Origin: Halopiger aswanensis
GTDB lineage: Archaea; Halobacteriota; Halobacteria; Halobacteriales; Natrialbaceae
Reading direction: 5' to 3'
Assembly: GCF_003610195.1 (NCBI RefSeq)
Contig: NZ_RAPO01000001.1
Coordinates: 1-64,000, forward strand
Length of the DNA: 64,000 nucleotides
Program-made: the position numbers and the translations under genes
Notes under the pieces: generated by a model
The model's database searches: none
What the model saw: only the letters and a program-made list of their open reading frames with translations
Told to the model about the DNA's origin: nothing
In this document: piece by piece, positions 25,257 to 34,098 of the stretch
Position numbering within the stretch: position 1 is the stretch's first letter
How the letters are laid out: every line of letters starts with the position of its first letter

Positions 25257-27026
25257 TCAACCGAGTAACGCGCCGTCCTCGTACCGATAGCCGGCGTCTT
25301 CGAAGAGGGTGTGGACCCGGTCAGCGTCGATCTTCCCGTCGGAACCGGGGAAGATCGAAACGGCCGCGCGGTCGTCGAACGTCCACTCCTCGTTGCGAAC
25401 CCCTAGCAGCGAACTGAACTCCGTTGCGGGCTCGCCGTGGCCGTCGAAAAACTCTCTGACGGCGTGTTCCCGATCGATCAGCCGCGCGAGGATCCGTCGG
25501 AAGTTCGGATTCCCGAGGTCGGGGTGCTGACTGCTGTTGAAACCGATCATGTAGAACGCGTTCGTCCGGCCGGTGAGGATCGACGTCTCCTCCCCGCTGC
25601 GGATCCCCTCGAGTTCCGAGGGCGGGACCGGGGACCCGGTGATATCGATCTCGCCGTTTCGGAGCGATTCGATCATCGACCCGGGGTTGGGCTCGATCTG
25701 ATACGTGAGCCCGTCGAACTGCGAGAATCCCTCGAGGACGCCCGGGCGATCGGTCGTTTCGTCGCGGAGGACGTGGTCGGCGAACGGCTCGAGTTCGATT
25801 CCGTCGTCCGTCACGGCGTGTAACTGAAACAGGCCGGACCCCATCGCTTCCACGTTGTCGGTGACGAGCGCTTCGGGCTGGTGCTCGGCGACGATCGCCG
25901 ACCGCGGCTCCCAGATGTGTTGGGGCAGGATCGGCACGGCGAACACGCGGGCCGCAGCCGACCGGGTGGTGTCGCCGAAGGCGAAGCGAACGGTCCTGTC
26001 CCCGACCGCCTCGACCGTCTCGACGAGGGTCTGTCGGTCGCGGTACCGCGGCGCCGGGACGCCGCCCTCGACCTCGCCCATCGAGGTGTCCTGCAGGAAT
26101 CGATAGGTGAAGGCGACGTCGTCCGCGTCGAAGTCCGTCTCGTCGTGCCAGGTGAGTCCCTCTCGAAGCGTGACGGTCGCCTCGAGCGAATCGGACTCCG
26201 TCCAGGTGATCGTCTCCGCTATCCAGGGAACGTACCCGTCCGCTGCGTTCGTGAGACGGGTGTTGCGGCGGCGCGCCAGCGGATCGTACAGCAGTCCCAG
26301 CAACCCGGGAACGCGGTTCCGATCGACGACGATCGGGTTCAACCGCTCGCCGAGCCCGCCGCCGTAGATTCCGACCGTCAGCGGGCCCTCGCGGGGGCCG
26401 TCTTCCGGTTCTCGGCTGAGAAGCTCGACGTAGTCGAGGGGGCGACGCGGCGGCACGCTTGCCGCGACGGCGTCGTGGACGCCCCCGATCCGGTTCGGGA
26501 ACCCAACTGTCGTGTAGGGTGGCGTCTCGCCCAGATACTCGAAGAGGTCGCCGAGCACCTCGCGCCGTTCGGTCCCGCGGGTCGTCCGCTGGCGCTCGAG
26601 GTGGTCGTCGACGGTCACGTCGGTGAAGTGAAAGGGGTTCTGCCAGCCCCGTTCGTTGGCGTACTGCGAGTGAAGCAGCCCGCGGAGCGCGTCGTACTCG
26701 TCGAGGCCGGGGTGGCGAGCGATGAAGACGTCGTAATCGCCCTCGAGCAGGACGCTCCGGTAGAGGTCTGCCTCGTTGACCGGCTCGTGGCTGACGGCGA
26801 TGCCGGCCCGCCGGAGGTTCTCCCGGAACTGACTCATGATCATCGCGGCGATTTCGTCGTCCTCCGTCGGCAGCGTCTTGATCGTGAGTTCGACCTGTTC
26901 GGGGCCGGAGTTTTCCGCTCGCGACCAGAGACGCTCCGAGCAGCCGGCGAGGGCACCGGTCGCTATCCCGGCAGCGCTGGCGAGCACTCCTCGCCGGGTC
27001 CGGGTGATCGACGGAGCGTCGTCCAT
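25257..27026 (-). CDS. peptide/nickel-type ABC solute-binding lipoprotein (SBP family 5), orphan
   Basis: 589 aa. A Tat signal (TRRGVLASAAG) with lipobox ALAGC gives lipid-anchored Cys29. The mature region fits the large family-5 binding proteins (LREGLTWHDETDFDADDVAFTY read in parts; FYMIGFNSSQHPDLGNPNFRRILARLID). Such proteins bind di- or oligopeptides or metal chelates. No permease or ATPase gene is adjacent, so it must share a transporter encoded elsewhere or act as a sensor. Confidence 0.85.
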   Translation of the reverse strand: MDDAPSITRTRRGVLASAAGIATGALAGCSERLWSRAENSGPEQVELTIKTLPTEDDEIAAMIMSQFRENLRRAGIAVSHEPVNEADLYRSVLLEGDYDVFIARHPGLDEYDALRGLLHSQYANERGWQNPFHFTDVTVDDHLERQRTTRGTERREVLGDLFEYLGETPPYTTVGFPNRIGGVHDAVAASVPPRRPLDYVELLSREPEDGPREGPLTVGIYGGGLGERLNPIVVDRNRVPGLLGLLYDPLARRRNTRLTNAADGYVPWIAETITWTESDSLEATVTLREGLTWHDETDFDADDVAFTYRFLQDTSMGEVEGGVPAPRYRDRQTLVETVEAVGDRTVRFAFGDTTRSAAARVFAVPILPQHIWEPRSAIVAEHQPEALVTDNVEAMGSGLFQLHAVTDDGIELEPFADHVLRDETTDRPGVLEGFSQFDGLTYQIEPNPGSMIESLRNGEIDITGSPVPPSELEGIRSGEETSILTGRTNAFYMIGFNSSQHPDLGNPNFRRILARLIDREHAVREFFDGHGEPATEFSSLLGVRNEEWTFDDRAAVSIFPGSDGKIDADRVHTLFEDAGYRYEDGALLG

Positions 27027-27395
27027 ATTGTCACGGATATGCCGTCACGATGTATAGGAGTTACTTTCGAAAGTTGACCCTGAAATTCGGCGTCAGAGGG
27101 GCCGTAACCCAATTTTACACGGTTATTGCACGGATAGAATTAGGTGTTCCCGGGGAGAGAGCAGTATCGAACGACGATAGTCACGAGTTGATGGAAGTCA
27201 TTAATCGACGACTATCCGGAAATAATGAGAGTAGTGAATCGATGAATCTCTTTTCTGCGTTCGTATGATGGCCATAACAATGGCTAACGGGAGGGATCGT
27301 GGAGACGTGGCACCCGTTCCCAACGCCGGGCGATCCGGAACCGTCACGCTCGATCGCGGTCGTGATCGTCCGCAGAACGGCCACGAGAGACAACC
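27027..27395. promoter_or_regulatory. 369-nt divergent control region (SBP lipoprotein / CetZ)
   Basis: No gene supported. Facing left: the TATA box CCTATACAT (27049-27057, minus strand), 28 nt before the SBP start, and directly behind it the perfect 12-bp palindrome ACTTTCGAAAGT (27063-27074). The segment 27075-27260 is AT-richer than its surroundings. A small hairpin GCCAT-AACA-ATGGC lies at about 27270-27283. No clear TATA box is seen at the usual distance from the cetZ ATG. Confidence 0.5.
27063..27074. promoter_or_regulatory. 12-bp palindrome ACTTTCGAAAGT, candidate operator
   Basis: A perfect dyad immediately upstream of the TATA box for the SBP lipoprotein gene, where a regulator would contact or block the BRE. 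Confidence 0.4.
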
Positions 27396-28553
27396 ATGAA
27401 ACTCGCACTCATCGGCTTCGGTCAGGCAGGCGGGAAGATCGTCGACGAGTTCCTGGCGTACGACGACGCGGTCGACGGCGGCTTCGTCGAAGCGGCGATC
27501 GCCGTCAACTCCGCGACGACGGACCTCAAGGGACTCGAGCACGTTCCACAGCAGAATCGCGTTCTCATCGGACAGGCGCGCGTCAAAGGACACGGCGTCG
27601 GCGCCGACAACGAACTCGGCGCGACGGTCACCGAGGAGGACATCGACGAAATCCAGGGCGCGATCGATCGGATTCAGGTCCACGAGATCGACGCCTTCCT
27701 CATCGTCGCCGGCATGGGCGGCGGCACCGGCTCGGGCGGCGCGCCCGTCCTCGCGAAACACCTGCAGCGGATCTACACCGAACCCGTCTACGGGCTCGGC
27801 ATCCTCCCCGGCACGGACGAGGGCGGCATCTACACGCTCAACGCGGCCCGCTCGTTCCAGACGTTCGTCCGCGAGGTCGACAACCTGCTGGTCTTCGACA
27901 ACGACGTCTGGCGCAGCGCCGGCGAGTCCGTCGAAGGCGGCTACGACCGGATCAACAAGGAAATCGTCGAGCGATTCGGTCTCCTGTTCGCCGCCGGTGA
28001 GGTCGGCCACGGCGACCACGTCGCCGAGAGCGTCGTCGACTCCTCCGAGATCATCAACACCCTGGAGGACGGCATCTCGACGATCGGCTACGCGCGCGAA
28101 ACGGTCGACACCTCCGGCGGCCTCCTCTCCTCGTTCCGCGGCGAGGAGGAGTTCGACGAGGGCGCTGCCGTCAACCGGCTGACCAGCCTCGTTCGCAAGG
28201 CGACGCTCGGCCGACTGACCCTCCCCTGTGACGTCTCGAGCGCAGACCGCGGCCTGGTCGTCGCCACCGGCCCGCCGGAACACCTCAACCGCAAGGGCGT
28301 CGAGCGCGGCCGCCAGTGGCTCGAGGACGAGACCGGCAGCATGGAGATCCGCGGGGGCGACTACCCGCGGACGGGTCAGGACGAGGTCGGTGCGATCGTC
28401 CTCCTGTCGGGCGTGACCGACGTGCCCCGCGTCGACCAGCTCCAGCAGGTCGCCATCGAGGCCCAGGAGACGACCGAGACGGTTCGCGCGAACGCTCAAG
28501 AGGAGTTCTCGTCGCTGGTCGACACCGGCGGCGAACTCGACGCGCTGTTCTGA
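27396..28553 (+). CDS. cetZ: CetZ, archaeal tubulin/FtsZ-superfamily GTPase
   Basis: 385 aa. MKLALIGFGQAGGKIVDEFL starts the GTPase domain; the tubulin signature loop is GMGGGTGSGGAP (about 107-118). Further family segments are VYGLGILPGTDEGG and FDNDVWRSAGESVEGGYDRIN, as in CetZ rather than bacterial-type FtsZ. CetZ proteins form membrane-associated filaments that control haloarchaeal cell shape and motility. A TCTCGAGACAACC-like leader precedes the ATG. Which CetZ subgroup this is needs a tree. Confidence 0.93.
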   Translation: MKLALIGFGQAGGKIVDEFLAYDDAVDGGFVEAAIAVNSATTDLKGLEHVPQQNRVLIGQARVKGHGVGADNELGATVTEEDIDEIQGAIDRIQVHEIDAFLIVAGMGGGTGSGGAPVLAKHLQRIYTEPVYGLGILPGTDEGGIYTLNAARSFQTFVREVDNLLVFDNDVWRSAGESVEGGYDRINKEIVERFGLLFAAGEVGHGDHVAESVVDSSEIINTLEDGISTIGYARETVDTSGGLLSSFRGEEEFDEGAAVNRLTSLVRKATLGRLTLPCDVSSADRGLVVATGPPEHLNRKGVERGRQWLEDETGSMEIRGGDYPRTGQDEVGAIVLLSGVTDVPRVDQLQQVAIEAQETTETVRANAQEEFSSLVDTGGELDALF

Positions 28554-28660
28554 CGCGTCGACGTCCTCGCGTTCGATACCCGTAACTCCCATCCATCCGA
28601 CCTCTCCACGCAGCCGATTCGGTCCCCGCTGACGCCGTTCGGTATCCGGCCCTCCGCTCC

Positions 28661-28685
28661 ATCCCATCCCATCCCATCCCATCCC
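28661..28685 (+). repeat. ATCCC pentanucleotide tandem repeat (5 copies)
   Basis: Five perfect ATCCC units in the 252-nt gap after cetZ; GGGAT on the other strand. Nothing else recognisable is in the gap, apart from a possible TTAAGTG promoter element near 28721 for the next gene. Confidence 0.9.
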
Positions 28686-28805
28686 GTTTCTCTCCTTCAC
28701 CGTCCGTTCGCCGCCGACAGTTAAGTGAACTGACGCCATCTGTCGGGCTGGGAACGGTTCGCACGCTGCTCGCCGTTCGGCTGCGTCGTCCCAGTTTCGA
28801 TACCC

Positions 28806-29816
28806 ATGACAGATCGAAGTCTCCACCTTCCGGTCGCAGCACAGCCCAGCCTCGACGCGCTCGTCGACCTCGCTCGGCTCGGCGAGCGCCACGGCTACGA
28901 ATTCGCCTGGCTCCCCGAGACGTGGGGCCGAGACGCCGTCACCATCCTCGCGACGATCGCCCGCGAAACGGAACGGATCGGGATCGGTCCGAGCGTCGTC
29001 AACGTCTACTCGCGCTCGCCCGCGCTGCTAGGCCAGACCGCCGCAACCTTACAAGAGGCCGCCGACGGCCGATTACGAATGGGGATCGCGCCCAGCGGCC
29101 CCGCCGTCGTCGAGGGCTGGCACGGCCTCGAGTTCGACCGGCCGCTGCGACGCACCCGCGAGTACATCGAGATCATGCGAGCGGTGCTTTCCGGCGAGCG
29201 CGTCGAGTACGACGGCGATATATTCTCGCTGTCGGGCTTTCGGCTGCGCTGTGACCCGCCCGAAGAACCGGTCCGGATCGACGCCGCCGGGATGGGGCCG
29301 AAGGCCGTCGAACTCGCCGGCCGCTTCGCCGACGGCTGGCACGCGATTCTCTTCACACCGGAGGGGCTCGAGGAGCGACTCGAGGACCTCCGGCGCGGCG
29401 CCGACCTAGGCGACCGAACTCTGGACGACGTCCGAGTGACCCTCTCCGTGACCGCCTGCGCCCTCGAGGACGGCGACCGGGCCCGCTCGCTGGCTCGCCA
29501 GCACCTCGCGTTCTACGTCGGCGCGATGGGCACCTACTACCGCGAGTCGCTGGCCCGGCAGGGCTACGCGGACGAAGCAAGCGAAATCGCCGCAGCCTGG
29601 GCGAACGGCGATCGAGAGGCGGCGCTCGAGGCGATTCCCGACGCGTTGCTCGACGATCTCGCGGCCGTCGGAACACCCGAACAGGCTCGCGAGGAACTCC
29701 GGAAGTTCGAACGGATCGACGGCGTCGACGAGATCGGGATCGGGTTCCCGCGGGGCGCCTCGAGCGACGAGATCGAGGCGACGATTGCGTCGCTCGCACC
29801 GGACGAGACCGAGTGA
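28806..29816 (+). CDS. coenzyme F420-dependent luciferase-like oxidoreductase
   Basis: 336 aa. Belongs to the luciferase-like / Mer-type family: LARLGERHGYEFAWLPETWG at the start, GIGPSVVNVYSRSPALLGQTA, GLEFDRPLRRTREYIEIMRAV and VRIDAAGMGPKAVELAGRFADG. It resembles the haloarchaeal NP1902A-type group of F420 oxidoreductases. F420 use is a family inference; the substrate is unknown. It ends 135 nt before a small zinc-ribbon gene. Confidence 0.85.
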   Translation: MTDRSLHLPVAAQPSLDALVDLARLGERHGYEFAWLPETWGRDAVTILATIARETERIGIGPSVVNVYSRSPALLGQTAATLQEAADGRLRMGIAPSGPAVVEGWHGLEFDRPLRRTREYIEIMRAVLSGERVEYDGDIFSLSGFRLRCDPPEEPVRIDAAGMGPKAVELAGRFADGWHAILFTPEGLEERLEDLRRGADLGDRTLDDVRVTLSVTACALEDGDRARSLARQHLAFYVGAMGTYYRESLARQGYADEASEIAAAWANGDREAALEAIPDALLDDLAAVGTPEQAREELRKFERIDGVDEIGIGFPRGASSDEIEATIASLAPDETE

Positions 29817-29951
29817 CTCGAGGAGATCCGAGCCGCCGAGAGAAACGAGTACGGTCGTTGTAACCGTCGCTCTGGCGTTAAACGTATCCTACCCCGTGAT
29901 AGTAATAGTAGAAAGACAATAACGAACTATGATATCAGGATGGGGTTGGGT

Positions 29952-30152
29952 ATGAGCGGACAGAAGCAAACGACGCGGACGACGACTCGATCGACGATGC
30001 GAAACGCCGTCAAATCGGTCCTCTTCTCGCGCTCGAGCGAGGACGCGACGACCATCGAGGAGTGTCGACGCTGCGGTAAGACGATCGAATCGCGGGAGGC
30101 GGACTGTCCCGTCTGTGGCTGCGGGGACATCGTCGAGTATCGAATTCAGTAG
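29952..30152 (+). CDS. small zinc-ribbon protein
   Basis: 66 aa. A basic, Thr/Arg-rich N-terminus is followed by CRRCGKTIESREADCPVCGC, which gives two CxxC knuckles, and an EYRIQ end. The ATG at 29952 is preferred to one 12 nt upstream; both give the same ribbon. Possibly a nucleic-acid or protein adaptor; function unknown. Confidence 0.7.
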   Translation: MSGQKQTTRTTTRSTMRNAVKSVLFSRSSEDATTIEECRRCGKTIESREADCPVCGCGDIVEYRIQ

Positions 30153-30200
30153 GACGGCACCGACTCGGCGCTCGCTCTCGAACCCGCTTGTCGCTCGCGC

Positions 30201-30899
30201 TCACTCGACCGGCAGCGGCTCCGTCTCGATCGCATCCCGTCGACCGTCGAGCACCGCAAAGCGCTCGTCGCGGCGCGACTCGAGCCAGTACAGCAGTCGT
30301 TCGGCCCACTCGAGTTTCTGCGCTTTCACGGCATCGACGGTAGAATCGTCGAAGTCCCAGCCGACGAAGGTGAGTTCCGTTGCTCCGAGGTGATCCGCGA
30401 GGAACGCGGCGCGGTCGCCGTCGGTGAATCCCCCAACGTTCCGGACGTGGTCCCGCGGCGCCGCCTGGGTCGTCGGGAGGACGAACTCGCCGGCGCAGTC
30501 CGGGACGACCTCCCGGACAGCGGGGACGTTGTCACCGTGGGCGTGGACCGCGACCGGGACGCCGCCGTCGGTCAACTGCCGAACCGTATCGGGGTTCTTG
30601 TCCAGATCCGTGACCATGCAGTCGACCGTGATATCGTGCGATCGGAGGACGTCCGCCGCCGTCGATGCCGCAACTACGGCGTCGGCCTCGCGGGCGCGCT
30701 CGAGATTCGTCTCATTCTCGAGCGACGGCCCGGCGCCGGCGATCGCGACGGTGGCGCCGCGAACGGACCCCAGCAGCGCGAGATCGAACGGGTCGGTCAG
30801 CGACGCCAGGACGTCGCGCGCTCGTTCGTCGCCGGTACGGTCGTAGCCGAAGTCCCGAAGGATCGCGTCGTAGACCGGCTCCCAGACGTCGAACTCCAT
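30201..30899 (-). CDS. mptE: 6-hydroxymethyl-7,8-dihydropterin pyrophosphokinase, MptE-type
   Basis: 232 aa. The archaeal MptE family (DUF115): VAIAGAGPSLENE (about 50-62), AASTAADVLRSHDITVDCMVTDLD, then VHAHGDNVP and FVGWDFDD. It transfers pyrophosphate from ATP to 6-hydroxymethyldihydropterin, replacing the unrelated bacterial FolK. The next gene upstream on the same strand is folP, the following step, which supports the call. A 252-nt gap separates them. Confidence 0.88.
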   Translation of the reverse strand: MEFDVWEPVYDAILRDFGYDRTGDERARDVLASLTDPFDLALLGSVRGATVAIAGAGPSLENETNLERAREADAVVAASTAADVLRSHDITVDCMVTDLDKNPDTVRQLTDGGVPVAVHAHGDNVPAVREVVPDCAGEFVLPTTQAAPRDHVRNVGGFTDGDRAAFLADHLGATELTFVGWDFDDSTVDAVKAQKLEWAERLLYWLESRRDERFAVLDGRRDAIETEPLPVE

Positions 30900-31029
30900 G
30901 TGTATTAGCCCTCGCTGTCGTGTCGGCGCCGTGGCGACGTAACTGTTCGTCTCCCGTCTCGCAGCAATCGCCGCTCGCGGATCGACTACTCGAGGACTCT
31001 CGATGTATCAGGACAGCGTCGGCACTGGT

Positions 31030-31113
31030 CGACGTAATTGCACAATAATTCCGTGTTGTGGGCCGGGGGTCGCCTCCAAAGTACCCCTACCCGGGAGGCC
31101 GCCCGGCGTCCAC
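31030..31113 (-). ncRNA. candidate structured RNA / long mptE leader
   Basis: The gap between folP and mptE contains a nested inverted repeat: GCCGGG (31062-31067) pairs with CCCGGC (31102-31107), and inside it GCCTCC (31072-31077) pairs with GGAGGC (31094-31099) around a 16-nt loop. A second hairpin CACAA/TTGTG follows (31041-31059). The minus-strand promoter at 31134-31147 predicts a start near 31112, exactly at the foot of the first stem. It may be an independent small RNA or a leader of mptE. No known family was recognised. Confidence 0.35.
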
Positions 31114-31133
31114 TCCCTCATTTCGAAGCCTCC

Positions 31134-31147
31134 GGCATAAGCTTTCT
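31134..31147 (-). promoter_or_regulatory. promoter of the candidate RNA / mptE
   Basis: The minus strand reads GAAAGCTTATGCC: a BRE-like GAAA followed by a TTATG TATA element. The predicted start is about 31112. Confidence 0.45.
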
Positions 31148-31151
31148 CTTA

Positions 31152-32342
31152 CTATAGTACGTTGTCGATTTCCTCGCTTAGTTTCGTCATAACACCGTCT
31201 TCGCCTTGAAGACGCCGTGATACGCCGGAAATCGACGCCGAATTTCCTGCCAGTAATACGTGATTACCGTTACCACAGTACACGGACGCGTCCGAATCCG
31301 CCGCCGTTTCCGTCAGCCGGTCCCGCTGCGCTGCGGGTAATCCCTCAATATCGAGTAGATACGTCGGCCACTCGTCTGCAACACTGCGGTCGATCTCGTA
31401 CTCTGCGAGGTACCTGCGAAACTGACGCTGTGAGTTGATATCGAGCCGGGTCAGCGAGAAGTCGTCCGTCCCGACGCTCGAGCGTTCGGTGAACGCGTCG
31501 CCGATCAGCGCGGCGTCGCGTGTCTCGGCGACGTCGTGGGTGCGGATCACGTGAGCGCCGCGCTCGACGGCCATCGACGTGGCCGCGAGGCTGACCGGCA
31601 GTCGCTCCTCGGTCTCGCGGTCCGCGATCGCCCCGAGGAAGTTCTTCCGGTTGATCGAGACCAACATCGGCCGGTCGAGCGCCCGGAACTCCCGCAGTCG
31701 GCGGAACGTCTCGCGGTCGTCCTCGAGCGTTTGCGCCTCGCTCCAGCCGCCGAACGCGGGGTCGACGATCGTCTTGTCCGTCAGCCCGTTCTGCTTGAGC
31801 GCCTCGTAGACCTGATCGACGTAGTCCGCCTCGGCGGCCCACTCGGCGGACTTGCGGGTCGCCCAATCGGTCTCCTCGACCGCGCCCGGCCGCTCGAGGT
31901 CCGGCGGACTCGCCATCTTCGCGACGGCGACGTCGTGGTCCTCGCAGACGGTCGGTATCTCCGGGTCCGCGAAGCCGCAGATGTCGTTGACCATGTCGAA
32001 CCCCCGCGAGAGGGCCTCGTCGGCGACCTCCGCGTAGCGGGTTTCGATCGAAAAGACGGCGTCGCCGGAGACGCTCTCGATCGTCTCGAGCGCAATCGGA
32101 AGTCGGTCGAGTTCCTCCTCGGCCGAGAGCACCTCGAAGCGCTTGTTCGCCGACTCGAGGCCGATATCGACGATGTCGGCCCCTTCGCCGATCAGTTCCT
32201 CGTCGACGTACGCGGCGGCCTCGCCGGGATCGTCGTAGACGCTCGGATCGTAGGGTGATTCCTCGCTGACGTTCAACACGCCCATGATCCGGGGTGGATG
32301 GTCGTCGCCGATCTTTAGTCCCGCTGCGTCGACCGTGTTCAT
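31152..32342 (-). CDS. folP: dihydropteroate synthase with C-terminal extension
   Basis: 396 aa. The TIM barrel shows the pterin-site motifs IMGVLNVSEESPYD, GADIVDIGLESAN, MVNDICGF and SINRKNFLG, plus HVIRTHDVAETRDA near residue 265. It joins dihydropterin pyrophosphate to p-aminobenzoate or a related amine. About 115 extra residues follow the barrel (from about 282, FSLTRLDINSQRQFRRYL), ending in a small alpha/beta segment (SVYCGNGNHVLLAG). This extension is not part of the bacterial enzyme. Confidence 0.9.
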   Translation of the reverse strand: MNTVDAAGLKIGDDHPPRIMGVLNVSEESPYDPSVYDDPGEAAAYVDEELIGEGADIVDIGLESANKRFEVLSAEEELDRLPIALETIESVSGDAVFSIETRYAEVADEALSRGFDMVNDICGFADPEIPTVCEDHDVAVAKMASPPDLERPGAVEETDWATRKSAEWAAEADYVDQVYEALKQNGLTDKTIVDPAFGGWSEAQTLEDDRETFRRLREFRALDRPMLVSINRKNFLGAIADRETEERLPVSLAATSMAVERGAHVIRTHDVAETRDAALIGDAFTERSSVGTDDFSLTRLDINSQRQFRRYLAEYEIDRSVADEWPTYLLDIEGLPAAQRDRLTETAADSDASVYCGNGNHVLLAGNSASISGVSRRLQGEDGVMTKLSEEIDNVL

Positions 32343-32473
32343 ACCTCGACTGAGGAGTAGAGCCTCAAAGGCGACCCGGTTCCGGAGAACGCGACAGGAA
32401 AGGACGGCAGCGATTTCGTCGGGAGCGAGCGACGATCGACACTCGGTATTCGGTACTCAGTACTCGATACTCG

Positions 32474-33754
32474 TTACGGATGCGGCCCCGAACCGGCGCT
32501 TTCCTCGCGATCAGTGTCGTCCGAACCGTCCGTATCCTCGAGCGGCGCGAGTCGCGCGTCGCGCAACAGCACCTTCTTGACGATCGAGGGGTTCTCGAGC
32601 AGGCGGTGTTTGGCGTGGGCGCCGCGGCCGCGTCCTCGGCCCTCGCGCTCGGACTGGATCACGTTGAGGAAGTTCTGCTCTTGGAGGATCTCCTGGACGC
32701 GGCGCTCGGAGAGGACGTCGAAATCGAGCTGACGGGCGATCTCCTTGTACTGGTTGTAGATGATCTTCGTCGGGAACTCCTTCTCGGAGCTGTTCTCGGT
32801 CAGCAGCGTCAACGCGTAGAGGATGGCCTTGGCCTGCTGGGGCGAGCCCTCGATCAGTTCGTTGAAGCGGTCAGCCTCGGTCTTCTCCTTGGCGTCCCGG
32901 ACGTGCTCGGCGGTGACGCGGGTGTCGTTTTGCTTCTTGGCGATCCGGCCCGCGTTTCGGAGGATGTCGATCGCCTTGCGCGCGTCCCCGTGTTCCTGCG
33001 CCGCGAGTGCCGCGGTCAGGGGGATCACGTCGTCCGAGAGCACTCCGTCGTGAAAGGCGTCGCGGCGCTTCTCGAGGATCTCGACGAGTTGATTGGCGTC
33101 GTACGGCGAGAAGACGAGTTCGTCCCGCGAGAGGCTGGACTTGACGCGCTCGGAGAGGTGATCGGGGAAGTCGATCTTGTTCGAGATGCCGATGATGCCG
33201 ATGCTCGAGTCCGAGATGCGGCGGTTCTCGCCGGCGCGGGAGAGTTTGCGGAGGACCTCGTCGTCCTCGAGCATGTCGATCTCGTCCAAGATGACGATGG
33301 TCACGTCGGTGCAGTGGTCGACGGCCTGCCAGAGGCGCTTGTAGTAGTCGCCGGTGCCGAGACCGCGGTCGGGGACGGAGACGCCGCTCTCGTCGGGTTC
33401 GTTGACGATCTGGGCGATCGTCTTGATGACCGACGCCTCCGTGTTCTGTTCGCCGCAGTCGATGAAGGCGTACTTCACCGTGACGTCGTCGCGGCGGGCC
33501 TCCGAGATCACGCGCTTGGTGACCGACCGCGAGATGAGGGATTTGCCGGTTCCGGTCTTGCCGAAGATGAACAGGTGATTGGGTTCGCTCCCGAAGATAG
33601 CCGGGTTGAGAGCGTCCGCGACCCGTTGCATCTGCTCGTCACGCCCGACGATCCGGTCCGGCCCCGGAAGGTGCGTGATCTCGAGCAGCCGCTCGTCGGC
33701 GAAGACCGGATCGTCGTACCGAAAGAGTGGATCACGATCGTCGTTCGCGGACAT
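32474..33754 (-). CDS. orc1: Orc1/Cdc6 replication initiator
   Basis: 426 aa. The AAA+ core has Walker A GKTGTGKS (about 65-72), Walker B VIILDEIDML and sensor ISNKIDFPDHL. The C-terminal winged helix (about 305-395: IYNQYKEIARQLDFDVLSER) binds ORB elements and is followed by an acidic tail. It is transcribed away from the adjacent 960-bp origin-like region, the usual haloarchaeal origin layout. A TATA box (GCTTTATTTC) lies about 34 nt before the ATG. Confidence 0.95.
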   Translation of the reverse strand: MSANDDRDPLFRYDDPVFADERLLEITHLPGPDRIVGRDEQMQRVADALNPAIFGSEPNHLFIFGKTGTGKSLISRSVTKRVISEARRDDVTVKYAFIDCGEQNTEASVIKTIAQIVNEPDESGVSVPDRGLGTGDYYKRLWQAVDHCTDVTIVILDEIDMLEDDEVLRKLSRAGENRRISDSSIGIIGISNKIDFPDHLSERVKSSLSRDELVFSPYDANQLVEILEKRRDAFHDGVLSDDVIPLTAALAAQEHGDARKAIDILRNAGRIAKKQNDTRVTAEHVRDAKEKTEADRFNELIEGSPQQAKAILYALTLLTENSSEKEFPTKIIYNQYKEIARQLDFDVLSERRVQEILQEQNFLNVIQSEREGRGRGRGAHAKHRLLENPSIVKKVLLRDARLAPLEDTDGSDDTDREESAGSGPHP

Positions 33755-33783
33755 TGCAGTGTCGGGCGACTACTGGCTGGATT

Positions 33784-33794
33784 GAAATAAAGCT
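33784..33794 (-). promoter_or_regulatory. orc1 promoter TATA box
   Basis: The minus strand reads AGCTTTATTTC, about 34 nt before the orc1 ATG. It almost abuts the partial ORB at 33799-33820, so Orc1 could repress its own gene. Confidence 0.45.
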
Positions 33795-33798
33795 ATGG

Positions 33799-33820
33799 AG
33801 ATCGATCGCGGATGTAAATC
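33799..33820 (-). repeat. partial ORB-like element
   Basis: The minus strand reads GATTTACATCCGCGATCGAT: the TTACATCCGCGA half of the motif is intact but the G-string is missing. It lies closest to the orc1 promoter. Confidence 0.5.
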
Positions 33821-33925
33821 GCCTGTGTTAGCATCTAGATGGCGATAATACCCGACGAACGACGGCACCGATACGAATCGCCGCCATCGCGCGTCTAATC
33901 GGCAGTTGCCCTGCCGTTCGCGGAC

Positions 33926-33950
33926 GGACACCCCCGTCGCGGATGTAACC
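33926..33950 (-). repeat. ORB element, left-facing
   Basis: The minus strand reads GTTACATCCGCGACGGGGGT, matching the two right-facing copies at nearly every position, with the G-string on the left. Confidence 0.8.
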
Positions 33951-34098
33951 GCCGAACGTCGCCGCCCTGCCGGATTACGGTCGAAATCCGAGTTCGAGGA
34001 TCGGCGAGCTACTGAACTACGACGAAGAATCCGACTCGACTCGAGCCAAAAACTACGGAAACGCGATTTTCGGATCGGTGCCCGCATTCCGGGCTCGG

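Noticed and set aside
27050-27268. 72-codon frame between the SBP gene and cetZ
   Set aside because: It overlaps the SBP promoter and palindrome, has atypical codon use and no recognisable features.
31008-31121. 37-codon reading frame in the folP-mptE gap
   Set aside because: Its ATG lies upstream of the predicted transcript start, it uses rare codons, and the strong stems fit an RNA element better. Kept only as a possibility.
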